A stretch of DNA of 34,291 nucleotides from Thermodesulfovibrio sp. (GTDB lineage: Bacteria > Nitrospirota > Thermodesulfovibrionia > Thermodesulfovibrionales > Dissulfurispiraceae), in NCBI GenBank assembly GCA_013824325.1, contig PNNP01000005.1, forward strand, positions 1 through 34,291, written 5' to 3'. Made by a program: the position numbers and the translations under genes. This document shows positions 17,563 through 24,753 of this stretch, piece after piece. The notes under the pieces are model-generated. The model had not been told where the DNA came from. It did not search any database and saw nothing but the letters and a program-made list of their open reading frames with translations. Position 1 is the stretch's first letter. The number at the start of each line of letters is the position of its first letter.

Positions 17563-17590
17563 AAAAAGCGTGCAAAGACTTTTTTCAGTC
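17563..17590 (+). repeat. 28-bp direct repeat, copy 1
   Basis: Identical to 18074-18101 (core GCGTGCAAAGACTTTTTT). Here it is non-coding; the second copy forms the last codons of the truncated DUF5615 gene. AAAGAC and a following GTCTTT can form a short hairpin in both copies. Confidence 0.88.
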
Positions 17591-17645
17591 GTCTTTTACC
17601 CTTGAAAATTCATAATGTTATCGCGATTTTATGATACTGATTTTG

Positions 17646-17654
17646 TGCTATAAT
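17646..17654 (+). promoter_or_regulatory. Extended -10 promoter of the DUF433 module
   Basis: TGCTATAAT is a TGn extended -10 with a perfect TATAAT (17649-17654), 50 bp upstream of the DUF433 start. The -35 (ATTTTA) is poor. A strong ribosome-binding site (GGAGGTG) precedes the ATG. Confidence 0.5.
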
Positions 17655-17704
17655 GTGAACAGAGAGGCTCAAAGCAAGAAATAAAAAGTTAACGGAGGTG
17701 TTTT

Positions 17705-17938
17705 ATGATTGATAGAATAACTGTAAATCCAGCAATTCTCGGCGGAAAACCCATTGTAAAAGGCACAAGGATATCGGTAGAGTTTATTCTTGAGCTGCTT
17801 GCATCCGGCGTTACCGAGGATGAAATACTCAGGGATTATACACATCTTAAAAAAGAAGATATTCACGCCTGTCTTGAGTATGCTGCCCGTGCATTGAAAA
17901 ATGAGATAATTGTTGAACTGGAACCCGCTGCTGCATGA
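17705..17938 (+). CDS. DUF433-family antitoxin
   Basis: A 77-residue DUF433 protein, the usual antitoxin partner of DUF5615 PIN-like toxins. The family pattern is clear: RITVNPAILGGKPIVKGTRI at residues 4-23, then a winged-helix-type segment SVEFILELLASGVTEDEIL and YTHLKKEDIHACLEYAA. The ribosome-binding site GGAGGTG supports ATG 17705. The stop overlaps the start of the DUF5615 fragment (ATGA), so the pair was originally coupled. Because the partner is truncated, the antitoxin may now be an orphan. Confidence 0.88.
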   Translation: MIDRITVNPAILGGKPIVKGTRISVEFILELLASGVTEDEILRDYTHLKKEDIHACLEYAARALKNEIIVELEPAAA

Positions 17939-18108
17939 AATTTGCATCTCTTAAAATCCTCGTAGATGAAAATATCTCACCCCGTGTTGTATCTTTTCTT
18001 AGGCAGAGAGGAATAGATACCATTGATGTTAAAGAAGAGGGATGGCAGGGCAAGGATGATGAGCACCTCTTAAAAAAAGCGTGCAAAGACTTTTTTCAGT
18101 CTTTATGA
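17935..18108 (+). pseudogene. Truncated DUF5615 PIN-like toxin
   Basis: A 57-residue ORF starting in the ATGA overlap with the DUF433 gene. It has the N-terminal DUF5615 hallmark LKILVDENISPRVVSFLRQRGID with the first catalytic Asp at residue 11, then the DDEHLLKKA helix. It stops at the point where the family normally continues into a strand carrying the next catalytic acid (of the type VTHDxDF). Full-length members have about 110-120 residues. The truncation coincides exactly with a 28-bp sequence also found at 17563-17590, suggesting that a recombination joined unrelated DNA here. Probably inactive. Confidence 0.78.
18074..18101 (+). repeat. 28-bp direct repeat, copy 2
   Basis: Perfect match to 17563-17590. 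It overlaps the last codons of the DUF5615 fragment (KKACKDFFQS). Confidence 0.88.
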
Positions 18109-18167
18109 CACTTTCACCTATAATTCACAAACTCCATATGTATCCCCAAACCTTACTTATGCAACTC

Positions 18168-18310
18168 TTAAGCTGCTTTTGTCTTTTTCTGGATTTTAAT
18201 AACCAGTTTTGCGTCAAGGGCACTGGCTATTTTCTTCAATGTCTCTACTGTCGCCTTACTGAGTCCGCCCCGCTCCTGCCTTGAAATAACAGACTGTTTA
18301 GTTCCGATTT
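18168..18310 (-). pseudogene. XRE-family HTH antitoxin, C-terminal remnant
   Basis: Minus-strand reading gives the second half of an XRE/HigA-like helix-turn-helix domain: GTKQSVISRQERG (recognition helix), then LSKATVETLKKIASALDAKL and a basic end. About 40-50 N-terminal residues, including the first HTH helices, are absent. The frame continues upstream into a palindromic repeat (18333-18385) that translates to the low-information FPSLTRRGLRGG, so the gene has been broken there. No toxin partner is visible. Confidence 0.75.
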
Positions 18311-18332
18311 TCCGGGGACAAAATGGTTTTTG

Positions 18333-18385
18333 GCAACCTCCCCTCAATCCCCTCCTTGTTAATGAGGGGAATATAAAATTCTCCC
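18333..18385. repeat. Dispersed palindromic repeat (C/G-tract type)
   Basis: CCTCCCCTCAATCCCCTCC followed by a short AT spacer and GAGGGGAATATAAAATTCTCCC. It is a palindrome-rich interspersed repeat of the kind scattered through many environmental bacterial genomes. It lies where the XRE remnant loses its N-terminus. Confidence 0.6.
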
Positions 18386-18440
18386 AATTGCAAGTGATGT
18401 GAGCTTGAGAGTGTTTCACATTAATAATGAAGAATGTCTG

Positions 18441-18509
18441 AAATCCTTGACAATATTTGAAATATATATGATAGTAAATTAAGGTTTAATTCTGATTCCT
18501 GCAATTTTT
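18441..18509 (+). repeat. 69-bp direct repeat, copy 2 (contains EamA promoter)
   Basis: Second copy of the 17377-17445 repeat, with differences at two positions. It ends 16 bp before the EamA start codon. The repeats bracket about 1 kb that contains all the DUF433, DUF5615 and XRE material. Confidence 0.9.
18447..18475 (+). promoter_or_regulatory. Candidate promoter of the EamA transporter
   Basis: A perfect -35 TTGACA (18447-18452) and GATAGT (18470-18475) with 17-bp spacing. The predicted start is about 45 bp upstream of ATG 18526. The same signal is present in repeat copy 1 at 17383-17411. Confidence 0.45.
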
Positions 18510-18525
18510 TATTAAGATCGAATAA

Positions 18526-19380
18526 ATGTTCTACATATTAACTGCAATATTTCTCTGGAGCTCGCTCGGCATAATAATAAGGATATCCGGCGTGCCGATT
18601 CATTTATTGATATTCTTTGCCAGTGTTATATCAGTTTCAATAATATGGCTGTTTTTTTTGAAAAAAGAATACAGACAGCAGATTCCAAAAAGCAAACTCG
18701 TTTTTTGTATTCTGACCATTACACCGGTGGGACTTCTCAATACCTTCTCATTTTTTTATGCGTATGAGAATACCACCATAGCCAATGCCGTGTTGACACA
18801 TTACACCGCACCTATTGTTGTCGCCTTTCTTGCACCGATTTTTTTGAAAGAAAAATTTACGCTAAGATTGCTTCTTGCAATTGCTGTTGCAACCGCAGGG
18901 TTATGGATTATGCTTGATATTTCTGCAAGCCAGTTTATAAATTTAATGATCGCAGGAGACAAAAACACTGCGGGTATTTTAGCAGGGCTTCTTTCAGGAC
19001 TTGCCTATGCAATGCTGATAATACTTATAAGAATATTCGTCAAGGACCTAAATCCTGTAGTCATTACATTTTTCCAGAATCTGCTTATCGCCTTAATATT
19101 ACTGCCTTTCATTAAAATACCTGATAATTTCGGCTCTGTCTTATGGGCGTTTGCAATTATGGGCATACTCCACTGGACAATAGCCCCTATCCTATATCTA
19201 AAGGGGATGAAAAAGGTAACAGCGAGCAAAACAGCGATACTCGGGTATCTGGAGCCTGTCTGCGCAATCTTGCTGGGTGTGATATTTTTGAGTGAAAGCA
19301 TAAATTACCAGACAATAATCGGCGGACTAATGATACTCCTTTCGGGATACCTCACAATTTTTAGCTCAGATGTATCATGA
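18526..19380 (+). CDS. EamA/DMT-superfamily transporter
   Basis: A 284-residue inner-membrane protein with ten hydrophobic segments in two EamA halves (about residues 1-135 and 150-280), the standard drug/metabolite transporter layout. Landmarks are FLWSSLGIIIRI in helix 1, TTIANAVLTHYTAPIVVAFLAP in the first half (residues 86-107, shown in part) and VTASKTAILGYLEPVCAILLG in the second (shown in part). The substrate is unknown; relatives export amino acids or other metabolites. The ribosome-binding site is weak. The gene is not part of the downstream nuo operon, which has its own promoter. Confidence 0.92.
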   Translation: MFYILTAIFLWSSLGIIIRISGVPIHLLIFFASVISVSIIWLFFLKKEYRQQIPKSKLVFCILTITPVGLLNTFSFFYAYENTTIANAVLTHYTAPIVVAFLAPIFLKEKFTLRLLLAIAVATAGLWIMLDISASQFINLMIAGDKNTAGILAGLLSGLAYAMLIILIRIFVKDLNPVVITFFQNLLIALILLPFIKIPDNFGSVLWAFAIMGILHWTIAPILYLKGMKKVTASKTAILGYLEPVCAILLGVIFLSESINYQTIIGGLMILLSGYLTIFSSDVS

Positions 19381-19469
19381 CCTTATAACATTAACAGGCT
19401 GTATTGCGGTTGCCTTTAGGGAATAAAAAAAACTAAAAATAAAATTTCTAAAAAGTTAATAATAACCTC

Positions 19470-19498
19470 TTGACAAAATATTTAAAAATATATAAGAT
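19470..19498 (+). promoter_or_regulatory. Candidate promoter of the nuo operon
   Basis: A perfect TTGACA (19470-19475) and TAAGAT (19493-19498) at 17-bp spacing in a very AT-rich stretch. The expected start is about 30 bp upstream of nuoA. Confidence 0.5.
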
Positions 19499-19537
19499 AG
19501 CGCTTGAAATTTTTTTAGAAGGGTGTTTAACAAAATT

Positions 19538-19909
19538 ATGACACCAGGAAGTTACATACCGAGCGAATACCTGCCAGTTTTAATCATGATGATAGTTGCT
19601 TTTATTTTTGGCGCAGGTATAATCCTTTTCGGAAGCCTCGTAAGAATCAGAAGACCCTATAAAGATAAATTAACCCCTTATGAATCAGGAAACCCGCCTG
19701 TCGGAGAGCCGAGGGAAAGATTCAGCGTCAAATTCTATATTATTGCAATGCTTTTTGTGATATTCGATGTTGAAGCAGTTTTCTTATATCCATGGGCACT
19801 TGTGTATGACAAAATAGGGCTCTATGCCCTCGTTGAGATGATGCTATTCATTATTATATTGCTGGTTGGATATGTATACGCATGGAGAAAGGACGCATTT
19901 AAATGGTAA
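19538..19909 (+). CDS. nuoA: NADH-quinone oxidoreductase subunit A
   Basis: Small membrane subunit of complex I at the junction with the peripheral arm. From ATG 19538 it has 123 residues and three transmembrane helices, with the family motifs [17 protein letters not shown] and [27 protein letters not shown] (shown in part). An in-frame GTG at 19523 would add five residues, but it overlaps the AGAAGGG sequence that best serves as ribosome-binding site, so ATG is preferred. It heads the nuoABCDHIJKLMN operon. Confidence 0.93.
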   Translation: MTPGSYIPSEYLPVLIMMIVAFIFGAGIILFGSLVRIRRPYKDKLTPYESGNPPVGEPRERFSVKFYIIAMLFVIFDVEAVFLYPWALVYDKIGLYALVEMMLFIIILLVGYVYAWRKDAFKW

Positions 19910-19925
19910 CAAACAGGAGAAGTTT

Positions 19926-20450
19926 ATGATGATTATAGACGGCACAACAACAGTGATTGAATTAGAAGAGAGAGTAAAAGTAATTCCGGGCGCCAACACC
20001 ATAATAGCCGGCATTGATAAGCTGGTGAACTGGGGTAGATTATCTTCCTTATGGCCCATGACATTCGGGCTGGCATGTTGTGCTATAGAAATGATGGCAA
20101 CCGGTGCCTCACATTATGACCTTGACAGGTTCGGAATTGTGTTTAGAGGCTCGCCGAGGCAGTCAGACGCTATTATAGTTGCCGGAACGTTGACCAAGAA
20201 AATGGCACCTGTACTCAGGACAGTATATGACCAGACGCCTGAGCCAAGATATGTAATAGCCATGGGAAGCTGTGCATGCACAGGAGGCATTTACAATACT
20301 TACAGCACTGTTCAGGGAGTTGACAGCATTCTGCCTGTAGATGTTTATATTCCGGGCTGTCCCCCCAGACCCGAGGCACTACTGGAAGGGTTAATGAAAT
20401 TACAGGAAAAGATAAGGAAAGAACATTTCAAATGGAGCAGATGGAGATAG
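19926..20450 (+). CDS. nuoB: NADH-quinone oxidoreductase subunit B
   Basis: Peripheral-arm subunit that carries cluster N2, the last iron-sulfur centre before quinone. It has 174 residues from ATG 19926, preceded by an AGGAG ribosome-binding site. The four expected Cys ligands are visible: C51 and C52 (LACCAIE), C116 (GSCACTGG) and C145 (PGCPPRPE). The adjacent RGSPRQSD and [15 protein letters not shown] motifs are typical. It follows nuoA by 16 bp and is one base from nuoC. Confidence 0.97.
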   Translation: MMIIDGTTTVIELEERVKVIPGANTIIAGIDKLVNWGRLSSLWPMTFGLACCAIEMMATGASHYDLDRFGIVFRGSPRQSDAIIVAGTLTKKMAPVLRTVYDQTPEPRYVIAMGSCACTGGIYNTYSTVQGVDSILPVDVYIPGCPPRPEALLEGLMKLQEKIRKEHFKWSRWR

Positions 20451-20451
20451 A

Positions 20452-20988
20452 ATGACACCGCAAGAGATAGCTCAATTAATCAACGAAAAATTTCCCTCTG
20501 AAGTAATAGACATAAAAGAATTCCGCGATCAGGTATCCGTAACCGTTAAAAAAGAAAAAATAATAGAACTAATAAAGTATCTTCACGATACCCCTGAGTT
20601 ATATTTTGACCATCTGGCAGACTTGTGCGGTGCTGACTATCACGGCAAAAAAGATATAAGGTTTGAAGTTGTCTATAATTTATTTTCCATAAAGCACGGA
20701 CACATGATAAGGATAAAGGCTCAGGTGTCTGAAGATGACTGTAAAATAGACAGTGTTGTATCTATCTGGGCCGGAGCCAACTGGCATGAAAGGGAATGCT
20801 ATGACATGTACGGAATATCATTCACCGGACATCCTGATTTAAGAAGAATACTTATGCCGGAGGACTGGGAAGGATATCCTTTGAGAAAAGACTATCCATT
20901 AAAGAGCGACCTTGGCGAAAAGGAATGGAAGGGATACAAACAGGTTGTGGAAGTTTCTGAAAAGAACAAAGCATATGAGGTTCGATAG
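20452..20988 (+). CDS. nuoC: NADH-quinone oxidoreductase subunit C (30 kDa)
   Basis: Peripheral connecting subunit, 178 residues. The 30-kDa signature is [20 protein letters not shown] followed by [20 protein letters not shown] near the C-terminus. It is separate from nuoD rather than fused to it, as it is in E. coli. Its stop is immediately followed by the nuoD start with no gap. Confidence 0.96.
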   Translation: MTPQEIAQLINEKFPSEVIDIKEFRDQVSVTVKKEKIIELIKYLHDTPELYFDHLADLCGADYHGKKDIRFEVVYNLFSIKHGHMIRIKAQVSEDDCKIDSVVSIWAGANWHERECYDMYGISFTGHPDLRRILMPEDWEGYPLRKDYPLKSDLGEKEWKGYKQVVEVSEKNKAYEVR

Positions 20989-22206
20989 ATGGCTGTCATA
21001 AAAGACCTGAAAACAAAAGAAATAACCATAAACATGGGTCCCCAGCATCCCGCCACTCACGGTGTTTTAAGATTAATGCTGGAACTGGACGGCGAGACAG
21101 TGGTCAAGTGCACACCGTATATCGGCTATCTGCATAGGGGCACAGAGAAACTCGGAGAAAACAAAACTTATGCAACCGCCCTGCCCCTTACTGACAGATT
21201 AGACTATGTGTCAAGCATGTCAAATAATATCGGTTTCTGCGTGGCAGTCGAAAAACTCCTCAGCATAAAGGTTCCTGAAAGAGCCCAATATATAAGGACT
21301 ATCATGGCAGAACTCACAAGAATAGCTAACCATATAGTATGGATTGCCACACATGCCCTTGATATTGGTGCAATGACAGTATTCCTGTATTCCATGAGAG
21401 ACAGGGAGTGGATACTTGATTTATATGAAATGACATGCGGGGCAAGACTCACTGTAAGTTATCCGAGAATAGGCGGGGTAAGATGTGACGTAACACGGGA
21501 ATTCATGGAGAGCTGCTATCAATTCACTGAGGAGTTCCCTGAAAAAATACTGCAGTATGAAACCCTTATTGACAAAAACAGAATCTGGCTTCAGAGAACC
21601 GTAGGGATAGGAATTATAAGTCCGGAAGATGCAATAAACTGGGGTCTTACAGGTCCTACTTTGAGAGGTTCGGGTGTTCCTTATGATGTCAGAAAATTTG
21701 CGCCGTACGATGCTTATGACAAAGTGGACTTTGAAGTTCCGATAGGAAAGAACTGCGATGTGTATGACAGGTATCGCTGCAGGATGGATGAGTTCAGACA
21801 GTCTGTTAAAATTATCAGACAATGTCTTGAGAAGATGCCTGAAGGTCTTGTTCTGGCTCCTGAAGCACCGGGTTACGATATGCCGGCAGTACCTCCTAAG
21901 AAGCCGGCAGCTCCGCCGCCCAAAACAGCAGAGGGCGAAGCTCCGCCACCACCGCCGCCACCGCCGCCGCCCGAAGAAACAGGACCGGTTTTTAATGAGC
22001 TTTATGTTGCCACAGAAGTTCCCAAGGGAGAACTGGGATTTTACTTTATAAGTGACGGAACAGGAAAGCCATACAGAATGAGGTTAAGAGCACCTTCATT
22101 TGTTCATGCCGGGGTATTGCCGAAATTGTGTGAAGGCTCTCTTGTAGCAGACGTAATTGCAAATATAGGAACAATTGATATTGTTCTTGGTGAATGTGAC
22201 AGATAA
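20989..22206 (+). CDS. nuoD: NADH-quinone oxidoreductase subunit D (49 kDa) with proline-rich insertion
   Basis: Quinone-site subunit of the peripheral arm, 405 residues. The N-terminal loop [11 protein letters not shown] carries the quinone-contacting His, and YLHRGTEKL and [11 protein letters not shown] follow. Between KMPEG and [15 protein letters not shown], where homologues have a short loop, there is a proline/alanine-rich insertion at about residues 287-340, including ten consecutive prolines at residues 319-328. The C-terminus returns to the family pattern ([10 protein letters not shown] ... DIVLGECDR). The core appears intact, so the insertion is probably a surface linker. The proline run should need EF-P for translation. 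Confidence 0.96.
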   Translation: MAVIKDLKTKEITINMGPQHPATHGVLRLMLELDGETVVKCTPYIGYLHRGTEKLGENKTYATALPLTDRLDYVSSMSNNIGFCVAVEKLLSIKVPERAQYIRTIMAELTRIANHIVWIATHALDIGAMTVFLYSMRDREWILDLYEMTCGARLTVSYPRIGGVRCDVTREFMESCYQFTEEFPEKILQYETLIDKNRIWLQRTVGIGIISPEDAINWGLTGPTLRGSGVPYDVRKFAPYDAYDKVDFEVPIGKNCDVYDRYRCRMDEFRQSVKIIRQCLEKMPEGLVLAPEAPGYDMPAVPPKKPAAPPPKTAEGEAPPPPPPPPPPEETGPVFNELYVATEVPKGELGFYFISDGTGKPYRMRLRAPSFVHAGVLPKLCEGSLVADVIANIGTIDIVLGECDR

Positions 22207-22221
22207 ATCAGGTGGGGTATA

Positions 22222-23268
22222 ATGGATTTTAATGGATTTTACGGATTTTTAGGTTGTCCACAAAACACAAGTCTTTGTGTCCAGATAATTATAATTCTTA
22301 TCAAAATAGCAGTTGTCATAGCCGTTACCATGCTCCATGTTGCGTATGCCACTTACTTTGAAAGGAAAGTAATAGGCCACATGCAGGTAAGGCTCGGACC
22401 TATGAGAGTAGGTCCTCATGGATTACTTCAGCCGATAGCCGATGGCGTCAAGCTCTTCTTCAAAGAAGATGTGATACCGCAGGCAGGAGATAAATGGGTA
22501 TTTCAGTTAGCACCTATTATAGCCGTTTTCGCCACATTAAGTGCCCTTGCCGTGATACCGATTTTTGAAGGCTTCATGATTGCCAATATAAATGTAGGGC
22601 TTCTCTATATCCTCGCTATGTCTTCATTGAGTGCTTACGGCATCATAATGGCAGGATGGTCATCCAACTCCAAATATGCCTTCCTTGGGGGACTTAGGTC
22701 ATCAGCACAGGTAATCAGTTATGAAATAGCCCTGGGCTTAAGCCTTGTCGGGGTTATGCTTATGTCTGGCTCTTTAAATCTTTATGAAATAGTCAAAGGG
22801 CAGCAGGAATACTGGTATGGAATGTATCTGATACCGCAGTTCCTGGGATATTTTATATTTCTGGTAGCAGCTTTTGCAGAAACAAACAGAACACCTTTTG
22901 ATTTACCAGAGGCTGAGAGCGAGCTGGTAGCAGGGTACTTTACTGAGTACAGCGGCATGAGATTTGCCCTGTTCTTCCTCGGCGAATATATAGCCATGAT
23001 AGTAATGGCATGCGTTGCAGTGATATGTTTCTGGGGTGGCTGGACTGCGCCGCCGATACTATTAAAATGGTTTCCTTTCCTTGCGGTTGTCCCGGGAATT
23101 GTCTGGTTCTTTATAAAGGTATATTTCCATATCTTCCTTTTTTACTGGGTGAGAGCAACAGTCCCCAGATACAGGTATGACTTTTTGATGAGACTGGGGT
23201 GGAAAGTGCTGATTCCGCTCGCATTACTGAATATCGTAGCAACTTCAATAATAAAGTATGCGTTCTGA
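22222..23268 (+). CDS. nuoH: NADH-quinone oxidoreductase subunit H
   Basis: Membrane subunit forming much of the quinone cavity and the first proton channel. It has 348 residues and about eight helices. Characteristic stretches are YFERKVIGHMQVRLGPMRVGPHGLLQP (given in part), the loop NRTPFDLPEAESELVAGYFTEYSG (residues 217-240 approximately, shown in part) and the C-terminal VRATVPRYRYDFLM. The ribosome-binding site is GGTGGGG. It follows nuoD by 15 bp, in the position where nuoE, F and G occur in full-size operons; those genes are absent here. Confidence 0.97.
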   Translation: MDFNGFYGFLGCPQNTSLCVQIIIILIKIAVVIAVTMLHVAYATYFERKVIGHMQVRLGPMRVGPHGLLQPIADGVKLFFKEDVIPQAGDKWVFQLAPIIAVFATLSALAVIPIFEGFMIANINVGLLYILAMSSLSAYGIIMAGWSSNSKYAFLGGLRSSAQVISYEIALGLSLVGVMLMSGSLNLYEIVKGQQEYWYGMYLIPQFLGYFIFLVAAFAETNRTPFDLPEAESELVAGYFTEYSGMRFALFFLGEYIAMIVMACVAVICFWGGWTAPPILLKWFPFLAVVPGIVWFFIKVYFHIFLFYWVRATVPRYRYDFLMRLGWKVLIPLALLNIVATSIIKYAF

Positions 23269-23286
23269 TAAAGGGGTGCATAAGCA

Positions 23287-23931
23287 GTGACACTGAAAGA
23301 CATAGTAAACAGATTTTTTCTAATCGAGATATTAAAGGGCATGGCTCTTACATTCAAGATGATGTGCACCCGTGCCGTTACCATACAGTACCCGAAACAG
23401 AGAAGAAAAATATTCCCCGGTTTCAGGGGAAAGCATGCGTTCGTTCGGGATGCTAAAACAGGCAAAGAGAAATGCATCGGCTGCATGAAATGCGCAAATA
23501 TGTGCCCTGCACAGTGTATTTATATAACCAAGACAAAGATAGAGAATAAAATGGTTGTTGAAAAGTATGATATAGAAGCGCTCAGGTGTATCTACTGCGG
23601 CTATTGCGTTGAAGTATGCCCGACATGCGCCCTTGTTCTTACTGAGGCATATGAATATTCTGCCTATACAAAAGACGAGATTTATTTCAATAAGGCAAAA
23701 CTGCTTCAGAACTGGGATGACTTTGCATCTACGTATCCTGCAGATGAATATTTCAACAAGTTCTGGAGACCTGACGGTATAGATACATCAAAGATGGTAA
23801 AGGCTAAAAAAGAACAGGGACCTGTACCGACAAGGCCAGTTCCTCAGCCGGCAGAACCTCAACCTGAAACACCTGCTGAAAAACCTCCGGAAAAGCCTGC
23901 TGAAAAGACTGAAACCAAGGAGACGGAATGA
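23287..23931 (+). CDS. nuoI: NADH-quinone oxidoreductase subunit I with extended Pro/Glu/Lys tail
   Basis: Subunit with two 4Fe-4S clusters (N6a and N6b). The 214-residue protein begins at GTG 23287. Two ferredoxin motifs supply all eight Cys ligands: CIGCMKCANMCP and CIYCGYCVEVCP. The sequence after the second motif is TCA rather than a common acidic variant. Residues about 175-214 form a tail of proline, glutamate and lysine (VPQPAEPQPETPAEKPPEKP, part) that ordinary NuoI proteins lack. The tail is reminiscent of the proline-rich insertion in NuoD of the same operon. Confidence 0.95.
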   Translation: MTLKDIVNRFFLIEILKGMALTFKMMCTRAVTIQYPKQRRKIFPGFRGKHAFVRDAKTGKEKCIGCMKCANMCPAQCIYITKTKIENKMVVEKYDIEALRCIYCGYCVEVCPTCALVLTEAYEYSAYTKDEIYFNKAKLLQNWDDFASTYPADEYFNKFWRPDGIDTSKMVKAKKEQGPVPTRPVPQPAEPQPETPAEKPPEKPAEKTETKETE

Positions 23932-23932
23932 T

Positions 23933-24439
23933 ATGCTGCCTGTGATATTTTTCATTTATTTTGCCGTAGCAATGACAGCTTTGTCGATATTAATAATAAC
24001 GAGGAAAAATCCTGTGCACAGCGTGCTGTGGATGCTGGCAATGTTTTTCCACATAGCAGCATTATATCTGTTCCTGAATGCTGAATTTTTAGCCGCCGTG
24101 CAGCTTATATTATATGCCGGTGCAATACTGGTGCTCTTCCTGTTCGTCATTATGATGCTCAATCTTAGAGAGGAGCTTTCGATTGAAAGGTTCATAGATG
24201 AATGGCCTATCGGAGTTGCACTTGCTGTGTCTATACTGCTTCTCATTTATTTTACGCTGGCAAAATTTGTACAGGGACCTTTGGGTCAATACAGCATAGA
24301 AGCTGTTAAGTCTGAAACACATACAAAAGCTCTCGGGAAGGTTTTATATACAGATTATCTGTTCCCGTTTGAAATTGCGTCCCTGGTGTTATTGATAGCA
24401 ATAGTGGGAGCCATAGTGCTCGCTAAAAAGAGGTCGTAG
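23933..24439 (+). CDS. nuoJ: NADH-quinone oxidoreductase subunit J
   Basis: Hydrophobic membrane-arm subunit, 168 residues with five transmembrane helices. Family features are [55 protein letters not shown] (key parts: [16 protein letters not shown]) in the first half and a C-terminal helix [16 protein letters not shown]. The start codon is one base after the nuoI stop, with an AAGGAG ribosome-binding site inside nuoI. Confidence 0.95.
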   Translation: MLPVIFFIYFAVAMTALSILIITRKNPVHSVLWMLAMFFHIAALYLFLNAEFLAAVQLILYAGAILVLFLFVIMMLNLREELSIERFIDEWPIGVALAVSILLLIYFTLAKFVQGPLGQYSIEAVKSETHTKALGKVLYTDYLFPFEIASLVLLIAIVGAIVLAKKRS

Positions 24440-24447
24440 GGGGACAA

Positions 24448-24750
24448 ATGGTACCATTAGAATGTTATATAGGACTGAGCGCAATAATATTCATGATTGG
24501 AGTGGCAGGGTTTTTAATCAGGAGAAATATTATCATAATGCTCATGTCCATTGAACTTATGCTTAATGCTGTAAATATAAGCCTTGTGGCATTCAGCCAT
24601 TATTTACAGGACTTGAGGGGGCAGGTGTTCGTCTTTTTTATAATAACTGTTGCAGCAGCAGAAGCAGCGATAGGACTGGCAATACTTGTTTCATTGTTTA
24701 AGAACAAAGCAGCAGTGCATACAGACGAAATCACGGAGATGAAGGGATAA
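24448..24750 (+). CDS. nuoK: NADH-quinone oxidoreductase subunit K
   Basis: Small membrane subunit, 100 residues and three helices, with the conserved intramembrane glutamates in [10 protein letters not shown] and [16 protein letters not shown]. It couples NuoJ to the antiporter-like subunits. It has a GGGGG ribosome-binding site and lies three bases upstream of nuoL. Confidence 0.97.
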   Translation: MVPLECYIGLSAIIFMIGVAGFLIRRNIIIMLMSIELMLNAVNISLVAFSHYLQDLRGQVFVFFIITVAAAEAAIGLAILVSLFKNKAAVHTDEITEMKG

Positions 24751-24753
24751 CCA

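Larger units (their letters stand above)
17446..17704 (+). other. Non-coding spacer upstream of the DUF433 gene
   Basis: AT-rich sequence without a supportable ORF. It contains the first 28-bp repeat copy (17563-17590) and the DUF433 promoter near 17646-17654. Nothing else is recognisable. Confidence 0.6.

Noticed and set aside
19866-19925. Longer NuoB start inside nuoA
   Set aside because: ATG 19926 has an AGGAG site at the right distance and gives a normal-length NuoB.
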